Assembly (NCBI GenBank): GCA_009746045.1
Contig: RPFO01000104.1
Span: 680,576-744,575 of the forward strand
Direction: 5' to 3'
Length of the DNA: 64,000 nucleotides
DNA from: Mesostigma viride
Lineage: Eukaryota; Streptophyta; Mesostigmatophyceae; Mesostigmatales; Mesostigmataceae
Shown here: in pieces, positions 19,601-30,000 of the stretch
Position numbering within the stretch: position 1 is the first letter of the stretch
How the letters are laid out: each line of letters opens with the position of its first letter
Translations under genes and position numbers: made by a program
Notes under the pieces: model-generated
What the model was told of the DNA's origin: nothing
Databases searched by the model: none
The model's input: only the letters and a program-made list of their open reading frames with translations

Positions 19601-22261
19601 TCTGTGGTCCTTGGGCGAGCCTGGCACGGCGACCCCGTGCCACTACCTGATCGTGGATTCGAACAGGAAATTGTGGCTGGCGTCCTCCTCTGTTGAGGCG
19701 TGTACGAGCGACGATCTGACGCTCGCAGTAGGACGCACGTACCGCATCGTCGTATCGCGGACTACGGACGCGACGAACAATAACACCTTGTTCCGTCTCA
19801 CGGTGGATGGCGAATCCAAGACTCTCCAATCCTCTCCTTCGCTCGCTTCCGAGACTTTGGCTTCTAAGGAGTTGCGCGTGGGAACGAACGCGCGTTTCAA
19901 ATCCACCAACCACGCGAGTTGGGACAACGTGCGGTTCTGGGATCAGAGTCTTTCCGCGCAAGAAGTCAGTGACGTGTTGGACTTGTCCAAAGCCTACAAC
20001 CCCGCGGTGGCCTCCGTCTATTTCATGGACACTTCCGCCGGTCAGAGCAACCGAGGGGGGGTTTACACTGGCTCGTTCGACGCTCTCTCTGGCCTGCAAT
20101 TCAACGACAGGTTCAACGAGTCGAGTCGCTACTGGTTGGCGTCGACCAGAGACGATTTGGGTCTGTGGAGGCTGTACCTCAGCACTGGGGCCAAACGTCC
20201 GAGGAATTTGTCCGAGATGACCCGGCTTTCCACTTCGAACTGCTTTTCCGCGGGGGTCTGGAGAGACCCTGACGAGACACAACTGCTAGGCGGCGAAGTT
20301 CTCGGCCGTTGGTCGTTCACGAGCGACTCGGGGAACAACTTGGGATCCGGTGGCACTGCCACCATCGTCCCAGTGGCCCCTGCTACGATCTCGGGAGGCG
20401 TGCTGTCATGTCCGGCCTCTTCTACCACGGGAGCCTACGCATACCTACCGGGAACCTTTCCAAACAACGAGAGCCCGTTTTCGATCGCGTTTCGCCTGAA
20501 AACGAGCGGAAGCGGCGCCGTGCTCGGGTACGGCGACGCGGCGAACTTCTTACAGGTCGTCGTGAGCAGCGGGATCACGATTCATGCTCGTCGGGACGGG
20601 CTGGGCGGCGCGCAAGGGAGCAGCGTCGCGGTGACCGTCGGAGGAGGCGTCACTGTCAACGACGGCGCGTATCACTCGATCTGCGTCACGGTACTGTCAG
20701 ACGGGACAACGGCGACGTTTCGATGCACGGTCGATGGATTCGTTAGCTCGGGCGTCACTCTTTCGAGCCCGAACCTCCCCTCCTTGCCCACCTTGTTCCT
20801 GGGAGGAAGGGACGCGATCTGGACTTCTCCCGCGTTCGAGATGGACGAGATCGTGATTTGTCTCGGGGAGCGAGGCGCGCTCCGCCCCATCCGTCTTGCC
20901 ATCGCGGTCAACGACCCTTACACGAGGTCGGGTCTTGGCAGGAACGACAGGGATATGGTCCAGGTCCACGGGCACGTGATGGGCAGTTTTCAATGGGACT
21001 CGCTGGGAGACCAAGCCATGAGCACGTCGACGACGTCTGCGTCCGTTCTGGCGAACGTGAACTTCTCCGCGGACGGATTGACGGCTACGGAGAGCGGGGT
21101 CGACGGATCCTCCGTCGTTTACATGAAGGACTACTTGTCCAACGGCAAGTTCTACTTCGAGTTCGATCTCGCGGGAGTCACGACGGGAACCCTCCACGTG
21201 GGAGTGAGTCGTTTTGACGGAGGTGGTCAGACGTTTTCACTCGCGCCTGTCACGTCGGCCGACGGAACCTACATGTTCGCCTTCGACACGGTCGTCAACA
21301 AGATCTGGATCGGACGAAACGGGGTATGGGACGGATCCGCGGACCCGGCAAACGGCACCGGGGGCGTTTCCATCACGGCGTCGAAGAAGTATTGGCTTTT
21401 CGTCAATCTCCCCATCGGGAGTGCGGTCGACACAAGGACCGTCGCGAAGTACGCCGTCCCCGCGGGCTTTTCGTGGTACGCGTATCCGGACGACGACCGA
21501 AACGTGGCCACGAGGACCACCTTCGGCGTCGTCCACCCGACGTGGGACCAGTACACGGTGGCAGGCGCCCCGGCCCTCGACACGGTTCTGATGAAACCGG
21601 CTTCGGACTTCGACGAGCTGTACACGTTGAACGGAAGCTACGGGCTCGTGAAAGGGACGGAAGCAGAGCACGCGCGCATGTGCGTGTTCACGGACATCCG
21701 TTTCGACGCCGGGCAAAACTTCAAGATCCTGTTCCAGTACCAGCAGACGGGCGTGCGGCCTCTCGATATCACGACGGGGGTGGCCATAATAGACGACTCG
21801 ACCAGGCCGTTTCCTTACGATAACGTACTCAGCGTGACGGATCCGGAATCGAACGTGCAAGGGAGGTACCTAAACTACGGCAGCGGCGACCGCTTGGCTC
21901 TGGCCATGTTCGCGCCGGCCGGCGGGGTAGGGAAGTTTTATCATTGTCAAGGCCTGGCTTCCAACGCAACATAGTGTCGCTGGGCGGGTCTCAGTACGTC
22001 CCGAACACGGGAGAGCCGTTTTGGGTAGCTTTTGAGAGAATAGGGGGGGAGATCAGACAGTACCTTTCCACCAGCAGGGACAAACCGTTCCGAGTATCCG
22101 AGATGATCCCCATGATTTCGAGCACCACGACCGCCACGGGTGGCGCAGGGTGCACCGCGAACGCATACGCGCATCCCGCCGACTTCTCCGGCGCCGTGCG
22201 GTTCGTGTTCGCCGGCGTGTCGGCCATAGGCAGCGTTTATCTCTGCGGGGCTATTTCGTAA
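13687..22261 (+). CDS. Giant LamG-repeat adhesin or fibre protein (about 2,860 residues, two frame breaks)
   Basis: Three readings join into one protein: 13687-15792, 15789-21974 and the last part to 22261. The first break is at an AAAAGGG run (15749-15755), the second between about 21920 and 21960; in both, one extra base restores the frame, and the third piece has no ATG. Order: a beta-rich N-terminal region, an FN3-like part (about 14660-15000), a LamG-like domain (15030-15650), several LamG/ConA-like repeats (16101-19985), another LamG domain (20300-20880), a SPRY-like domain (about 21030-21500), and a C-terminal block resembling the segment at 20050-20250. Such proteins bind glycans or host surfaces. 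The gene sits next to a tail-fibre-like gene. No signal peptide is obvious. It could instead be two coupled proteins (ATGA at 15789-15792). Confidence 0.75.
16101..19985 (+). repeat. Tandem LamG/ConA-like repeats, about 620 bp each
   Basis: Units begin with an aromatic strand (W-N/T/D-F-D/N) and GTNTG or GANTG near 16101, 16742, 18052, 18727 and 19363. A more divergent unit spans about 17365-18030. Each has a WAYGxPxxGxxC-like segment, a GKL strand, a long-spaced NNTLFKLWVNG segment, and a WDNxxFxN end. In-frame DNA and protein similarity show expansion by duplication. Confidence 0.8.
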
Positions 22262-22302
22262 ACTTTTTTTTTTGTGTCATTAATAAATTCCGTGTTCCGA
22301 AC
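22262..22302 (+). promoter_or_regulatory. AT-rich promoter island with T-tract
   Basis: The short gap holds a run of T residues followed by CATTAATAAATTCC before the ATG at 22303. It could serve both as transcription end of the adhesin and promoter of the fibre gene. Inference from composition. Confidence 0.35.
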
Positions 22303-23181
22303 ATGACCACCACCGCCGGGACCCTTCGCACGCGCTCGCTCATGCTGCAAAATGATATGGCGCTAGGGCCCGAGGTGGGCGAGTTTCAAATCGTCGTCGA
22401 TAACCAGAATCTGGCCATTAGGCGGTACGCCGCGCTAGGAACCTACGAGGATATCCAGAACTTCTCCACCGATCTTGTCCAGGGTCCCTCCGGCGGGGAG
22501 CCCCTGGGCACGTTCGTGTTCCAGCGAGACGTTCTGATAGCTCCCACGAAAAGCGTCACGATATCCGACGGGGGAAAAGTGTTCTTACAATCCGCGCCCG
22601 CCACGCCGTACGATGCCGTCAACAAGGAGTACATCGACAGTCTAGCTCCTAGCGTTTTGAACGGGGTGTCCGATGTCGACATCGTGAACCCGACGACGGG
22701 GCAAGTGCTCAGTTACGATAACGGCACGTGGACGAACTCGACCGTGTACACCCCCGTCGGGACGGAGACGTTCCACTACACCGGGAACGAGCTCGACGGA
22801 AACGCCACCGTCACGATGACATGTGGAGCCCCGTACGGAAGCGGCAACAACATTCTCCTACCGGCCCTTCCTTTCTCCCTGGCCGTCGACAAAATCGGGA
22901 TCAGTGCGCTGAACGTCCCTTCGAAACCGTCCCTGACGCACGATTTCGTCGTTACGGTCCATCGTATCGGAGGCGTGGGCGGAAGTTTCTTCGACACAGT
23001 CAGCATCGCGGACAGCGCGAAGGTTCTGGTGGGCGGCAAGTCCGCCGTCGTAGGTTCTAAGACTCTCGCATCCGTCCAAAATATCCTAGCCGGCGAATCT
23101 GTCTACATCACCTTGAGCGGTTACAACTCGGACGGAAACATCGTCGGCGTGGCAGTTCAGCTAGGTGGCCACCGTCTCTGA
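22303..23181 (+). CDS. Phage tail-fibre-like surface protein
   Basis: 292 residues from ATG 22303. The central DAVNKEYIDSL motif is the classical 'AVNKxYVD' element found in phage tail fibres and in some NCLDV fibre proteins; it is followed by a glycine/threonine/serine-rich beta region ending in VGVAVQLGGHRL. No membrane segment. The position right after the giant adhesin suggests both belong to the virion surface. Likely trimeric fibre or knob protein; receptor unknown. Confidence 0.6.
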   Translation: MTTTAGTLRTRSLMLQNDMALGPEVGEFQIVVDNQNLAIRRYAALGTYEDIQNFSTDLVQGPSGGEPLGTFVFQRDVLIAPTKSVTISDGGKVFLQSAPATPYDAVNKEYIDSLAPSVLNGVSDVDIVNPTTGQVLSYDNGTWTNSTVYTPVGTETFHYTGNELDGNATVTMTCGAPYGSGNNILLPALPFSLAVDKIGISALNVPSKPSLTHDFVVTVHRIGGVGGSFFDTVSIADSAKVLVGGKSAVVGSKTLASVQNILAGESVYITLSGYNSDGNIVGVAVQLGGHRL

Positions 23182-23210
23182 GCGCTCTCGCCTCCATCAG
23201 AAACAAATAA

Positions 23211-25271
23211 ATGACCGCCTACCCTAGCCCGATGGAACCCTCTCCCCCACCCTCGAAGATGGACGTCACACCCACCGACCGAGCGATGGCGATCGCCTTG
23301 AGAACTTACCACCGCCCTTTGGGAGCAAAAGGGCTGGAGACGTGGGAACAAGTCGTCGATCGCGTGATCTCGCACCAGCGCTGGCTCTGGGTGAGAGCGC
23401 AAGGCGGCAACCTTTCCGAAGAGCAGGAGGCCGAGTTGGACGAAATTCGCTCGCTGATACTGACGAGGCGTGTAGCTCCTGCCGGGAGGACGCTGTGGCT
23501 CGGCGGGACCGAGTTGTCGCGCAGGAGGGAATCGTCCATGTTCAACTGCGCCTTCACGAACGTGGAGACCGTGTACGACGTCGTCGACGTCACGTGGCTC
23601 TTGCTACAGGGGTGCGGGGTCGGTTTCGCGCCCGTCACGGGGACCTTGAACGGTTTCCGCAACGCCATCGACGATATCCGCGTCATTCGTTCCAAGAGGA
23701 CGACCAAGGGGGGGAGAGAGATCAACAAGGAGACGTTCGACCCCGACTCTGGCACTTGGACGATCAGCATCGGCGATTCGGCAATCGCGTGGGCCAAGAG
23801 CATCGGCAAACTTCTGGCAGGCAAATTTCCAGCCAAGAGCCTCGTCATCGACCTGAGCGAGATCCGCCCTGCAGGAGAGAGGCTTTCGGGGTACGCGTGG
23901 ACCTCGAGTGGCGACTCCCAGATCGCCGTGGCGTTCGAGAAGATCGCCAGACTCCTCTCCAAGCGCGCCGACCAGCTCCTCACGAAGATGGACATCATGG
24001 ACGTCGTGAACCACATCGGCACGATCCTGAGCAGTCGCCGGTCCGCCGAGATCGCTCTGTTGGACTATGGCGGTCCGGAATGGCGCGAGTTTGCGTACGC
24101 CAAGAAGGAGTTCTGGAAGGACAACCCTCACAGGCAGCAGTCGAACAACAGCCTGGTGTTCCGCTCCAAGCCATCTACCGACCAGCTGAAGGAGATCTTC
24201 GACATCATGATCGAGTCCGGAGGCAGCGAGCCCGGGTTCATCAACATGGAGTCCGCGCTTCGACGGGCTCCGTGGTGCCGAGGCGTCAACCCCTGCGCCG
24301 AGATTTTGCTCGGGAACAAGTCCTTCTGCAACCTGTCGGAGGTGAACCTGGCCGCGTTTCGGGCAGGAGATAAGGGCGGGTTGGAGAGGGCGCTCGTCCT
24401 GGCGGCGCGGATGAACTACCGCCAGACGTGCGTCGACCTCCGCGACGAGATCCTGCAAGAGGCATGGCACCTCAACAACGCCTTTCTCCACCTGTGCGGG
24501 GTCGGCCTGACCGGCATCGTCACTCGCCCCGATCTGCAGTCGTACGACTTCAGAAGGATGAAGAACATCGTCGTCAGCGCCGCCTACTCGATGGCCAACG
24601 AACTCAAGAGCCCGCTGCCAAAGAACGTGACCACCGTCAAGCCCAGCGGCACGTTGTCGAAGATCATGTCCACGGTCGAGTGGGGAGAGGTTCCGGAGGG
24701 CATCCACAAGCCCCTGGGGAAGTACGTCTTCAACAATGTCACTTTCTCGAGGCACGACGTTCTCGTGAAGAAGTTTTCAGAGGCGGGGTACAAGGTCGTA
24801 GAGAAGCCGTTCGAGCCCGAGTCGGTTCTCGTCACGTTCCCCGTTTTGTACGACTCGGTTCCTTTCGTCAAGAGGACCGTGACGAGGAAAGACGGCGCGG
24901 TGGAGGAGGTGGAGGTCAACTTGGAGACCGCTGTGGAGCAGTTGGAGAGGTACCGGCAAGTGATGGAGAGCTACGTCGAGCAGAACGTGAGCTGCACCGT
25001 TTCCTACGACCCTTCCGAAATCCCTTCGATTCTGGAATGGTTCGACGCGCATTGGGACGAGTACGTGGGCGTTTCTTTCCTCCTGAGATGCGACCCTACG
25101 AAGAACGCGTCCGACCTCGGATACGCCTACCTGCCTCAAGAGGTGGTGACCAAGGCGAAGTTCGACGCGTACGTGTCGAAACTTCGCCCGGTTCAATACC
25201 GCGGCGCGATTTCCGCGGACGATTTCGTCGTGGATGCGGACTGCCCTTCGGGTGCATGTCCTGCGCGCTAA
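23211..25271 (+). CDS. Class II (adenosylcobalamin-dependent) ribonucleoside-triphosphate reductase
   Basis: 686 residues, the size of monomeric Lactobacillus-type RTPR. Seen: thiyl-radical Cys362 within GVNPCAEILL, redox pair Cys113 (MFNCAF) and Cys373 (SFCNLSEVNL), with Glu364 and Asn360 in the NPCAE motif; the 11-residue spacing between the two downstream cysteines matches the family. The C-terminal CPSGAC (678-683) is the swinging dithiol. A long KPSGTLSKI segment binds substrate phosphate. It needs no small subunit and no oxygen, but needs B12. Most NCLDVs encode class I, so this is unusual. The frame is intact. The stop overlaps the next convergent gene by 4 bp. Confidence 0.88.
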   Translation: MTAYPSPMEPSPPPSKMDVTPTDRAMAIALRTYHRPLGAKGLETWEQVVDRVISHQRWLWVRAQGGNLSEEQEAELDEIRSLILTRRVAPAGRTLWLGGTELSRRRESSMFNCAFTNVETVYDVVDVTWLLLQGCGVGFAPVTGTLNGFRNAIDDIRVIRSKRTTKGGREINKETFDPDSGTWTISIGDSAIAWAKSIGKLLAGKFPAKSLVIDLSEIRPAGERLSGYAWTSSGDSQIAVAFEKIARLLSKRADQLLTKMDIMDVVNHIGTILSSRRSAEIALLDYGGPEWREFAYAKKEFWKDNPHRQQSNNSLVFRSKPSTDQLKEIFDIMIESGGSEPGFINMESALRRAPWCRGVNPCAEILLGNKSFCNLSEVNLAAFRAGDKGGLERALVLAARMNYRQTCVDLRDEILQEAWHLNNAFLHLCGVGLTGIVTRPDLQSYDFRRMKNIVVSAAYSMANELKSPLPKNVTTVKPSGTLSKIMSTVEWGEVPEGIHKPLGKYVFNNVTFSRHDVLVKKFSEAGYKVVEKPFEPESVLVTFPVLYDSVPFVKRTVTRKDGAVEEVEVNLETAVEQLERYRQVMESYVEQNVSCTVSYDPSEIPSILEWFDAHWDEYVGVSFLLRCDPTKNASDLGYAYLPQEVVTKAKFDAYVSKLRPVQYRGAISADDFVVDADCPSGACPAR

Positions 25272-25756
25272 ACCACTAAAGCACCGGCAGGGGTCGGTGC
25301 AGCAGCGACGGGCGTCTTTTTGGAGGCGAAGAACTTGTAAAACACGACCGCTAGCACGATGATGATGATGAGGAACAGCACGAGAGTGATGATTCCTCCT
25401 GCTGTGCTTCCCTTCTGTTCTTCATCCCCTGACCCCGAACCGGAACCGCCCCCTCCGAAGGCACCGGCGATCTTATCGAACGCGAAGAACCCTCCTGCCG
25501 TGGCCAGAGCCCCGGCGAGGGCTTTGCCGGCATTGGAGGCGTACTCTTTCATCCTTTGGTTCATGCTCATCGCGGAAGACTGGGCTGCGGAGTTGGAGTT
25601 GTCTAATTGTTCTTTCAACTTGCGTTCACGACCTTCTTGGTTCGTATTCAGCTCATCGGGTTTCGGTTTGCCACTGCCACTGGAAGCCGGCGGTTTAGAA
25701 CTGTTTTGAATATTGAACGCAATTCCTCCTGGTCGGCGTTTGAGTAAACCGGCCAT
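25268..25756 (-). CDS. Single-TM membrane protein with glycine-rich linker
   Basis: 162 residues from ATG 25756. A polar, low-complexity N-terminal half, an alanine-rich helix (AGKALAGALATAGGFFAFD), a glycine/serine linker, and a hydrophobic helix of about 22 residues near 120-142 (ITLVLFLIIIIVLAVVF), then a short basic and alanine/proline tail. First of four similar minus-strand genes. Upstream ATTATTATTATTTG forms an AT-rich promoter. Confidence 0.6.
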   Translation of the reverse strand: MAGLLKRRPGGIAFNIQNSSKPPASSGSGKPKPDELNTNQEGRERKLKEQLDNSNSAAQSSAMSMNQRMKEYASNAGKALAGALATAGGFFAFDKIAGAFGGGGSGSGSGDEEQKGSTAGGIITLVLFLIIIIVLAVVFYKFFASKKTPVAAAPTPAGALVV

Positions 25757-25787
25757 CAAATAATAATAATTGTAATGACGAAAATTT

Positions 25788-26210
25788 TCAAGTCCGTTTG
25801 TTATTAAACATCTTTATCGCAATGTAAATGCAAAGCAGGAACGCGATCACCAATAGGATTATCAACCCTATCAACGCGCCAGAACTCGTTTTGCCTCCCT
25901 CCTCTTGATCGCCCCACGCGACCTCGTACACTTGATCGCCCACCGCCATTCCGCCAGCCGCTGCCACCGCCGTCATGGCTATATCGCCGGCAAAACTGGA
26001 CCCGTCCACCAACTTCTCCACTCTCGAAGATTTCGATGCCGCCCCGGCAACGTCGTCGCCCTGAGATCCCACTGTTCTAATTCCTCTGACAAGATTCGAG
26101 GAGTTCTTAGCGGTTCGTACCAACCCCGTCGCGGACTTTACCGCCCGAACACCACTTTGAATGCCTTTTGCCAGCGACGCTGCTTCCCGTAATACTGCTG
26201 CGGCAGACAT
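25788..26210 (-). CDS. Single-TM membrane protein, C-terminally anchored
   Basis: 140 residues from ATG 26210. An alanine-rich helical N-terminal part, a second alanine/glycine helix (AMTAVAAAGGMAVG), an acidic linker, and a strong C-terminal anchor (ALIGLIILLVIAFLLCIYIAI) with the basic end KMFNNKRT. Architecture is like its neighbour at 25268, but sequence similarity is too low to claim homology by eye. Confidence 0.6.
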   Translation of the reverse strand: MSAAAVLREAASLAKGIQSGVRAVKSATGLVRTAKNSSNLVRGIRTVGSQGDDVAGAASKSSRVEKLVDGSSFAGDIAMTAVAAAGGMAVGDQVYEVAWGDQEEGGKTSSGALIGLIILLVIAFLLCIYIAIKMFNNKRT

Positions 26211-26225
26211 GATCACGTCGTACCA

Positions 26226-26618
26226 TTATCCAAGGAAGGAATTAAACGTGCTGAAGAAGTCCGGATTGGAAGACGGGACCCCGCTCGTCTGCCCCATCCG
26301 AGTGAACGCCGCAGACGAGGGGTCGTGGCCCGTGGGCGTTGGGGGCCCTACAGGTCCTCCTCCTACGAAGGCGAATTCGGACGCAGGCTCAGCCTTCTGC
26401 TCCTTCGAGTAGTACACTAGCGCGACCACGCCAGCGACGAGGGCCGCGATCGCGAACCATCCCATGACCCCCAACCCCTGATCCGGTTTCGACCTGTTCA
26501 ACCGAACCCGCCTCTTCACATCCTCTTCGGTGACGCCACGTGTCGTAGATCCTCCACTGTTCATCATTACATTCGACATAACCGAAGAAAATTGTCCTGT
26601 CGGAACGGACACGGTCAT
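26226..26618 (-). CDS. Single-TM membrane protein with central helix
   Basis: 130 residues from ATG 26618. A serine/threonine-rich N-terminus, the basic segment VKRRVRLNRSK, a hydrophobic helix (VMGWFAIAALVAGVVALVYY) in the middle, and a proline/glycine-rich tail. No recognised domain. Third member of the membrane-protein cassette. Confidence 0.55.
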   Translation of the reverse strand: MTVSVPTGQFSSVMSNVMMNSGGSTTRGVTEEDVKRRVRLNRSKPDQGLGVMGWFAIAALVAGVVALVYYSKEQKAEPASEFAFVGGGPVGPPTPTGHDPSSAAFTRMGQTSGVPSSNPDFFSTFNSFLG

Positions 26619-26660
26619 GGTTTCCTACACAAGAGGGCGAGAAGATATTCAGAACTGGAG

Positions 26661-27047
26661 TCACTTGCCAGAAAACGCGACCAAGACGATGACGACCACG
26701 GCGACCGCGATCGCACTGATGCCGACGATCATCATCCAATTGTCTTTCTCGGTGGCGTATTTCTTATAGTCCGCTTCTGGAAGGATTCCTAGGTCGTTGA
26801 GACGTTTGGCGTTCGCTTCGGCTTCAACGGCGACACTCGTGGATAATAACTTGTTCGCGATCTTAGACTTGTCTCTCGAAGTCTTCGTTTCCTCTATCAG
26901 TTTCTTCACATCGTCGTTGTTTTTATGGCACTCCTTGATAGCCGCCAGCCTCGACGATGCGTTCGTGTAGTCCTCATCATCCCAATATTCTTGAAACTTG
27001 TCTTTCATGACAGAAAACTCAAAACATTTGAAATCGGCATCTTTCAT
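26661..27047 (-). CDS. Tail-anchored coiled-coil membrane protein
   Basis: 128 residues. Lysine/glutamate-rich helices (residues 1-100) predict a coiled coil; the C-terminal helix WMMIVGISAIAVAVVVIVLVAF anchors the protein with only three residues after it, a tail-anchored layout. Fourth member of the cassette, directly downstream of the PAN-domain gene. Confidence 0.58.
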   Translation of the reverse strand: MKDADFKCFEFSVMKDKFQEYWDDEDYTNASSRLAAIKECHKNNDDVKKLIEETKTSRDKSKIANKLLSTSVAVEAEANAKRLNDLGILPEADYKKYATEKDNWMMIVGISAIAVAVVVIVLVAFSGK

Positions 27048-27061
27048 GGTAGGTTTTCCGT

Positions 27062-30000
27062 TTACGGTAAGAGAAACGCTTTTGGTATCAAGACGGTTTT
27101 TGGCATCCCGCCGGAGTTTACCGATGTTTCGAGCTCGCCTTGCGATTGTATCGCTTGATCTAATAAATTCTCGAGGCCGCCCTGGCTGTCTTGCGTTTCA
27201 GCGGTATCCGACGATTGAGACGTCGGTTGCGTCGGAGATGTGGACTGGGACGGAGGCGGGTTACTAGGTAGAGTTGGAGCCTGTGGGGGCGGAGTTGGGT
27301 TGCTGGGTTGAGTTGGAGCCTGTTGTTGTGGAGGAGGGTTGCTAGGTTGAGTCGGAGCCTGTTGTTGTGGAGGAGGGTTGCTAGGTTGAGTCGGAGCCTC
27401 TTGTTGTGGAGGAGGGGTGCTAGGTTGAGTCGGAGCCTGTGGTGGTGGAGGAGGGGTGCTAGATTGCGTCGCGGGCGGCTCAGGAGCGGTTTCGTTCGGT
27501 TTGCCAAAGTCCGGGTTCGTAAACGTGAAGAACATCCGGGAGCTGGGGATGGACTTCGACGTGACGTCGGACTTGAACCAACAATTACCCTTCGACGGAT
27601 CGGCCTTGTTGGTGGGTCGCCACGTGAATCCTGCGCACTTCGCGTTATCCTTGGCGCAGGCTTCTGCGCACGCGCTCAAACTCACGGAAGTGAGCGAGTC
27701 AGAAGAAGAACCAGCGGGAATCACGTTCAACCCAAAGTTCGTCCACGTGACGTTGTTCGACACACCCCACGTCTGAGTAGGCCTCGAGGTCCTGATCTGG
27801 CCATTATACGAGACGTTGTCCCTGTCGTAGTTCATCCATTCTGTCAGGACGTCTTCTGTGAACGTCTTTGTATCCTGCGCCATTTTCTTCATGTTGGCGT
27901 GCATGGACGAATTTCCAGGTTTCGAGAGGAAGAGAGTCACCTGATCCCTGCGAAATGCGAGATCCACCGCGTTGTTTGCCTCTTCGGAAGTCAGCGTGGC
28001 CGCGTGATTCATCAGGACGTCTAACAATGTCATCGCGGAGGGCAAGTCGACAGGTATGGACCAAAACGCCTTCTTGAGTTCGGGAATCGCGGCAGAAGAG
28101 TTAAACGCGGCCGCCATGTATTTTCTGTCGAGGCTCGAAGTATTCGACTTCACTGCCTTAGCCCATCTCGTCATGGGCGTGAACTTGACAACGTCGTTCG
28201 CTAGGTCGACTTGGCCGAACGCCGGACTCGCGTCGAACGCGTAGTGGTAGAACCGTCTCAAGGCGCCGTCTACGTCGTCCTTGTTCCACATGCTTGCGAC
28301 GGCCCCCCCTGCCTCGCTCAGCGTAAGAACAGGCTCCGTGCTCGCGGAGGAGCCGGCCGAAGTGCTTGTCTGGGTCGTCGAGGTCGACGCGGTCGTCGCG
28401 GTTGTCGAGGTCGCGGAGGGGAGCGGGATGACGGAGTATCCCAGAGCGACCGCGACGGCTCTTGTCTGCGCTCGGGTCGAGTAATCGGCGCTCTGATTGG
28501 CAACGAACGTGTTGATGCGGCTCATGTTGTGACCGGTAGACGCAAAATCGTTCGCGCGGTAATTGTACGACTGCTGGACGGTGGATACTCCTACGACTCC
28601 GTCCGCCATCGGTCCTCTCATGGCGCTGGCCCACGATTTGGATAGCTCGTTTTCTAACGCCACTGCGGACGGGACGTCGCCCGCCTTCCACGTACGGATG
28701 AGGTCGCCCCACCCGAGAAGGACGGACATCAAAGGGGGGCTGATGTACCCCCTTTGGGACGCTAGGACTTCTATGTCATTGGTGGGAAGGTCCCTTGTAA
28801 GGCGAGCGAGAAGGGTGGATACGACGATTTCGCGCCTCTTGGCGGGAGTGAGCCTTGCCCCCCCGGAAGACGATGGGAGGGCGCTAATCGCGTTTTCGTC
28901 CCACTGATTGGCTTGGACTCGCTTGATCTCTTCGGCGAGCGCCAGGTGCACCTTATCTGGCACCCACAGGCTCCCAATCAACAAGTAGGGAGGCAAGCCC
29001 GGAGTAGGCGCGGGAGCGGTGGCGGGGGGATGACGGGCGCCGAACTCGTCGCAGGCGCTGAAGGAGGAGCGGTGGCGGGGGGGTGACGGCCGCCTGCTGA
29101 GAAGTGGCGGCGGGGGAGGTGGCGGAGGGAGGTATTTGCGATCGCGGCACCGTGACATCGTACAAGTACCCGTGATCCTTGCTCTTCCATTGGACTGTGA
29201 ATCCCGTGACCGTTTCTCCCTGAATCCCCGTCGAGGTCCAACTCGTGACGAAAGCCATTCCTCGGGCTATATCACTGGGCTGTATATCTTCGGGCCGTCT
29301 CGACACTGGATAATCAGGAAACGTTGCCCAGTCAAGATACTTCGACACATCCGATCCCTTCCATGTGCCGCTTTTTGGGTTTTTCGGGTCTGAAATGTTG
29401 CGGACCGTGAAAAAAACGCCTGGCTGCGGTGTAAACACCTTTTTCCTGACGAAGTCGCCTCTTTCCTTGTTTATCGCATACATATCTTTCGTAGCGGCGT
29501 TCACACTAGAGAAAGTTTGACCAATGATCGCAGCCGCCGTGGCGGCCTGGCCGGAACTCTGCGCTACGGACTGGAGGGCGGAGGCGGGGTTCCTGAAATC
29601 GGGGTTGGTCAGCGTGTAAAAGGTCCGTGAACTAGGGATGGCTTTGCTGGTCACGTCGGATTTGAACCAGCAAGACCCGATCGATGGGGTTTGTTCGTTC
29701 GCGCGCCACGTGAACCCCGCGCACCGGTTGCTATCCCTCGCGCATATGGCGGCACATTCTTGCATAGTCTTTCCGGACACGGAGTCCTTATCTTGCCCCG
29801 CGGGGACCACGTTCAAACCGAACCCTGACCACGTGACCTTGTTCTCGATCCCCCAGGCCCTGTTGTTCACGCTCGGCGCGGCGGGCGTGCTGGCCTTCTC
29901 CCGTTCGAGCCACAACTCCAGACCTCCTTGAACGAACGTGCCCGTCATCACCGCCCAGTTCCTCACTTCTACGTCGTTCGACACGCTCTTTATGTAGTAC

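Noticed and set aside
19347-20282. Minus-strand reading of 311 codons inside the LamG repeats
   Set aside because: Arginine-rich antisense of the repeat-coding strand; no start context, no domain.
23604-24755. Long minus-strand reading (383 codons) opposite the ribonucleotide reductase
   Set aside because: It is an antisense shadow in GC-rich DNA, arginine/alanine/valine-heavy without domain signs, while the plus strand has a complete RNR.
27258-27470. Regular 39-bp repeats considered as a CRISPR array
   Set aside because: The units are contiguous with no unique spacers and encode an in-frame proline/glutamine repeat.
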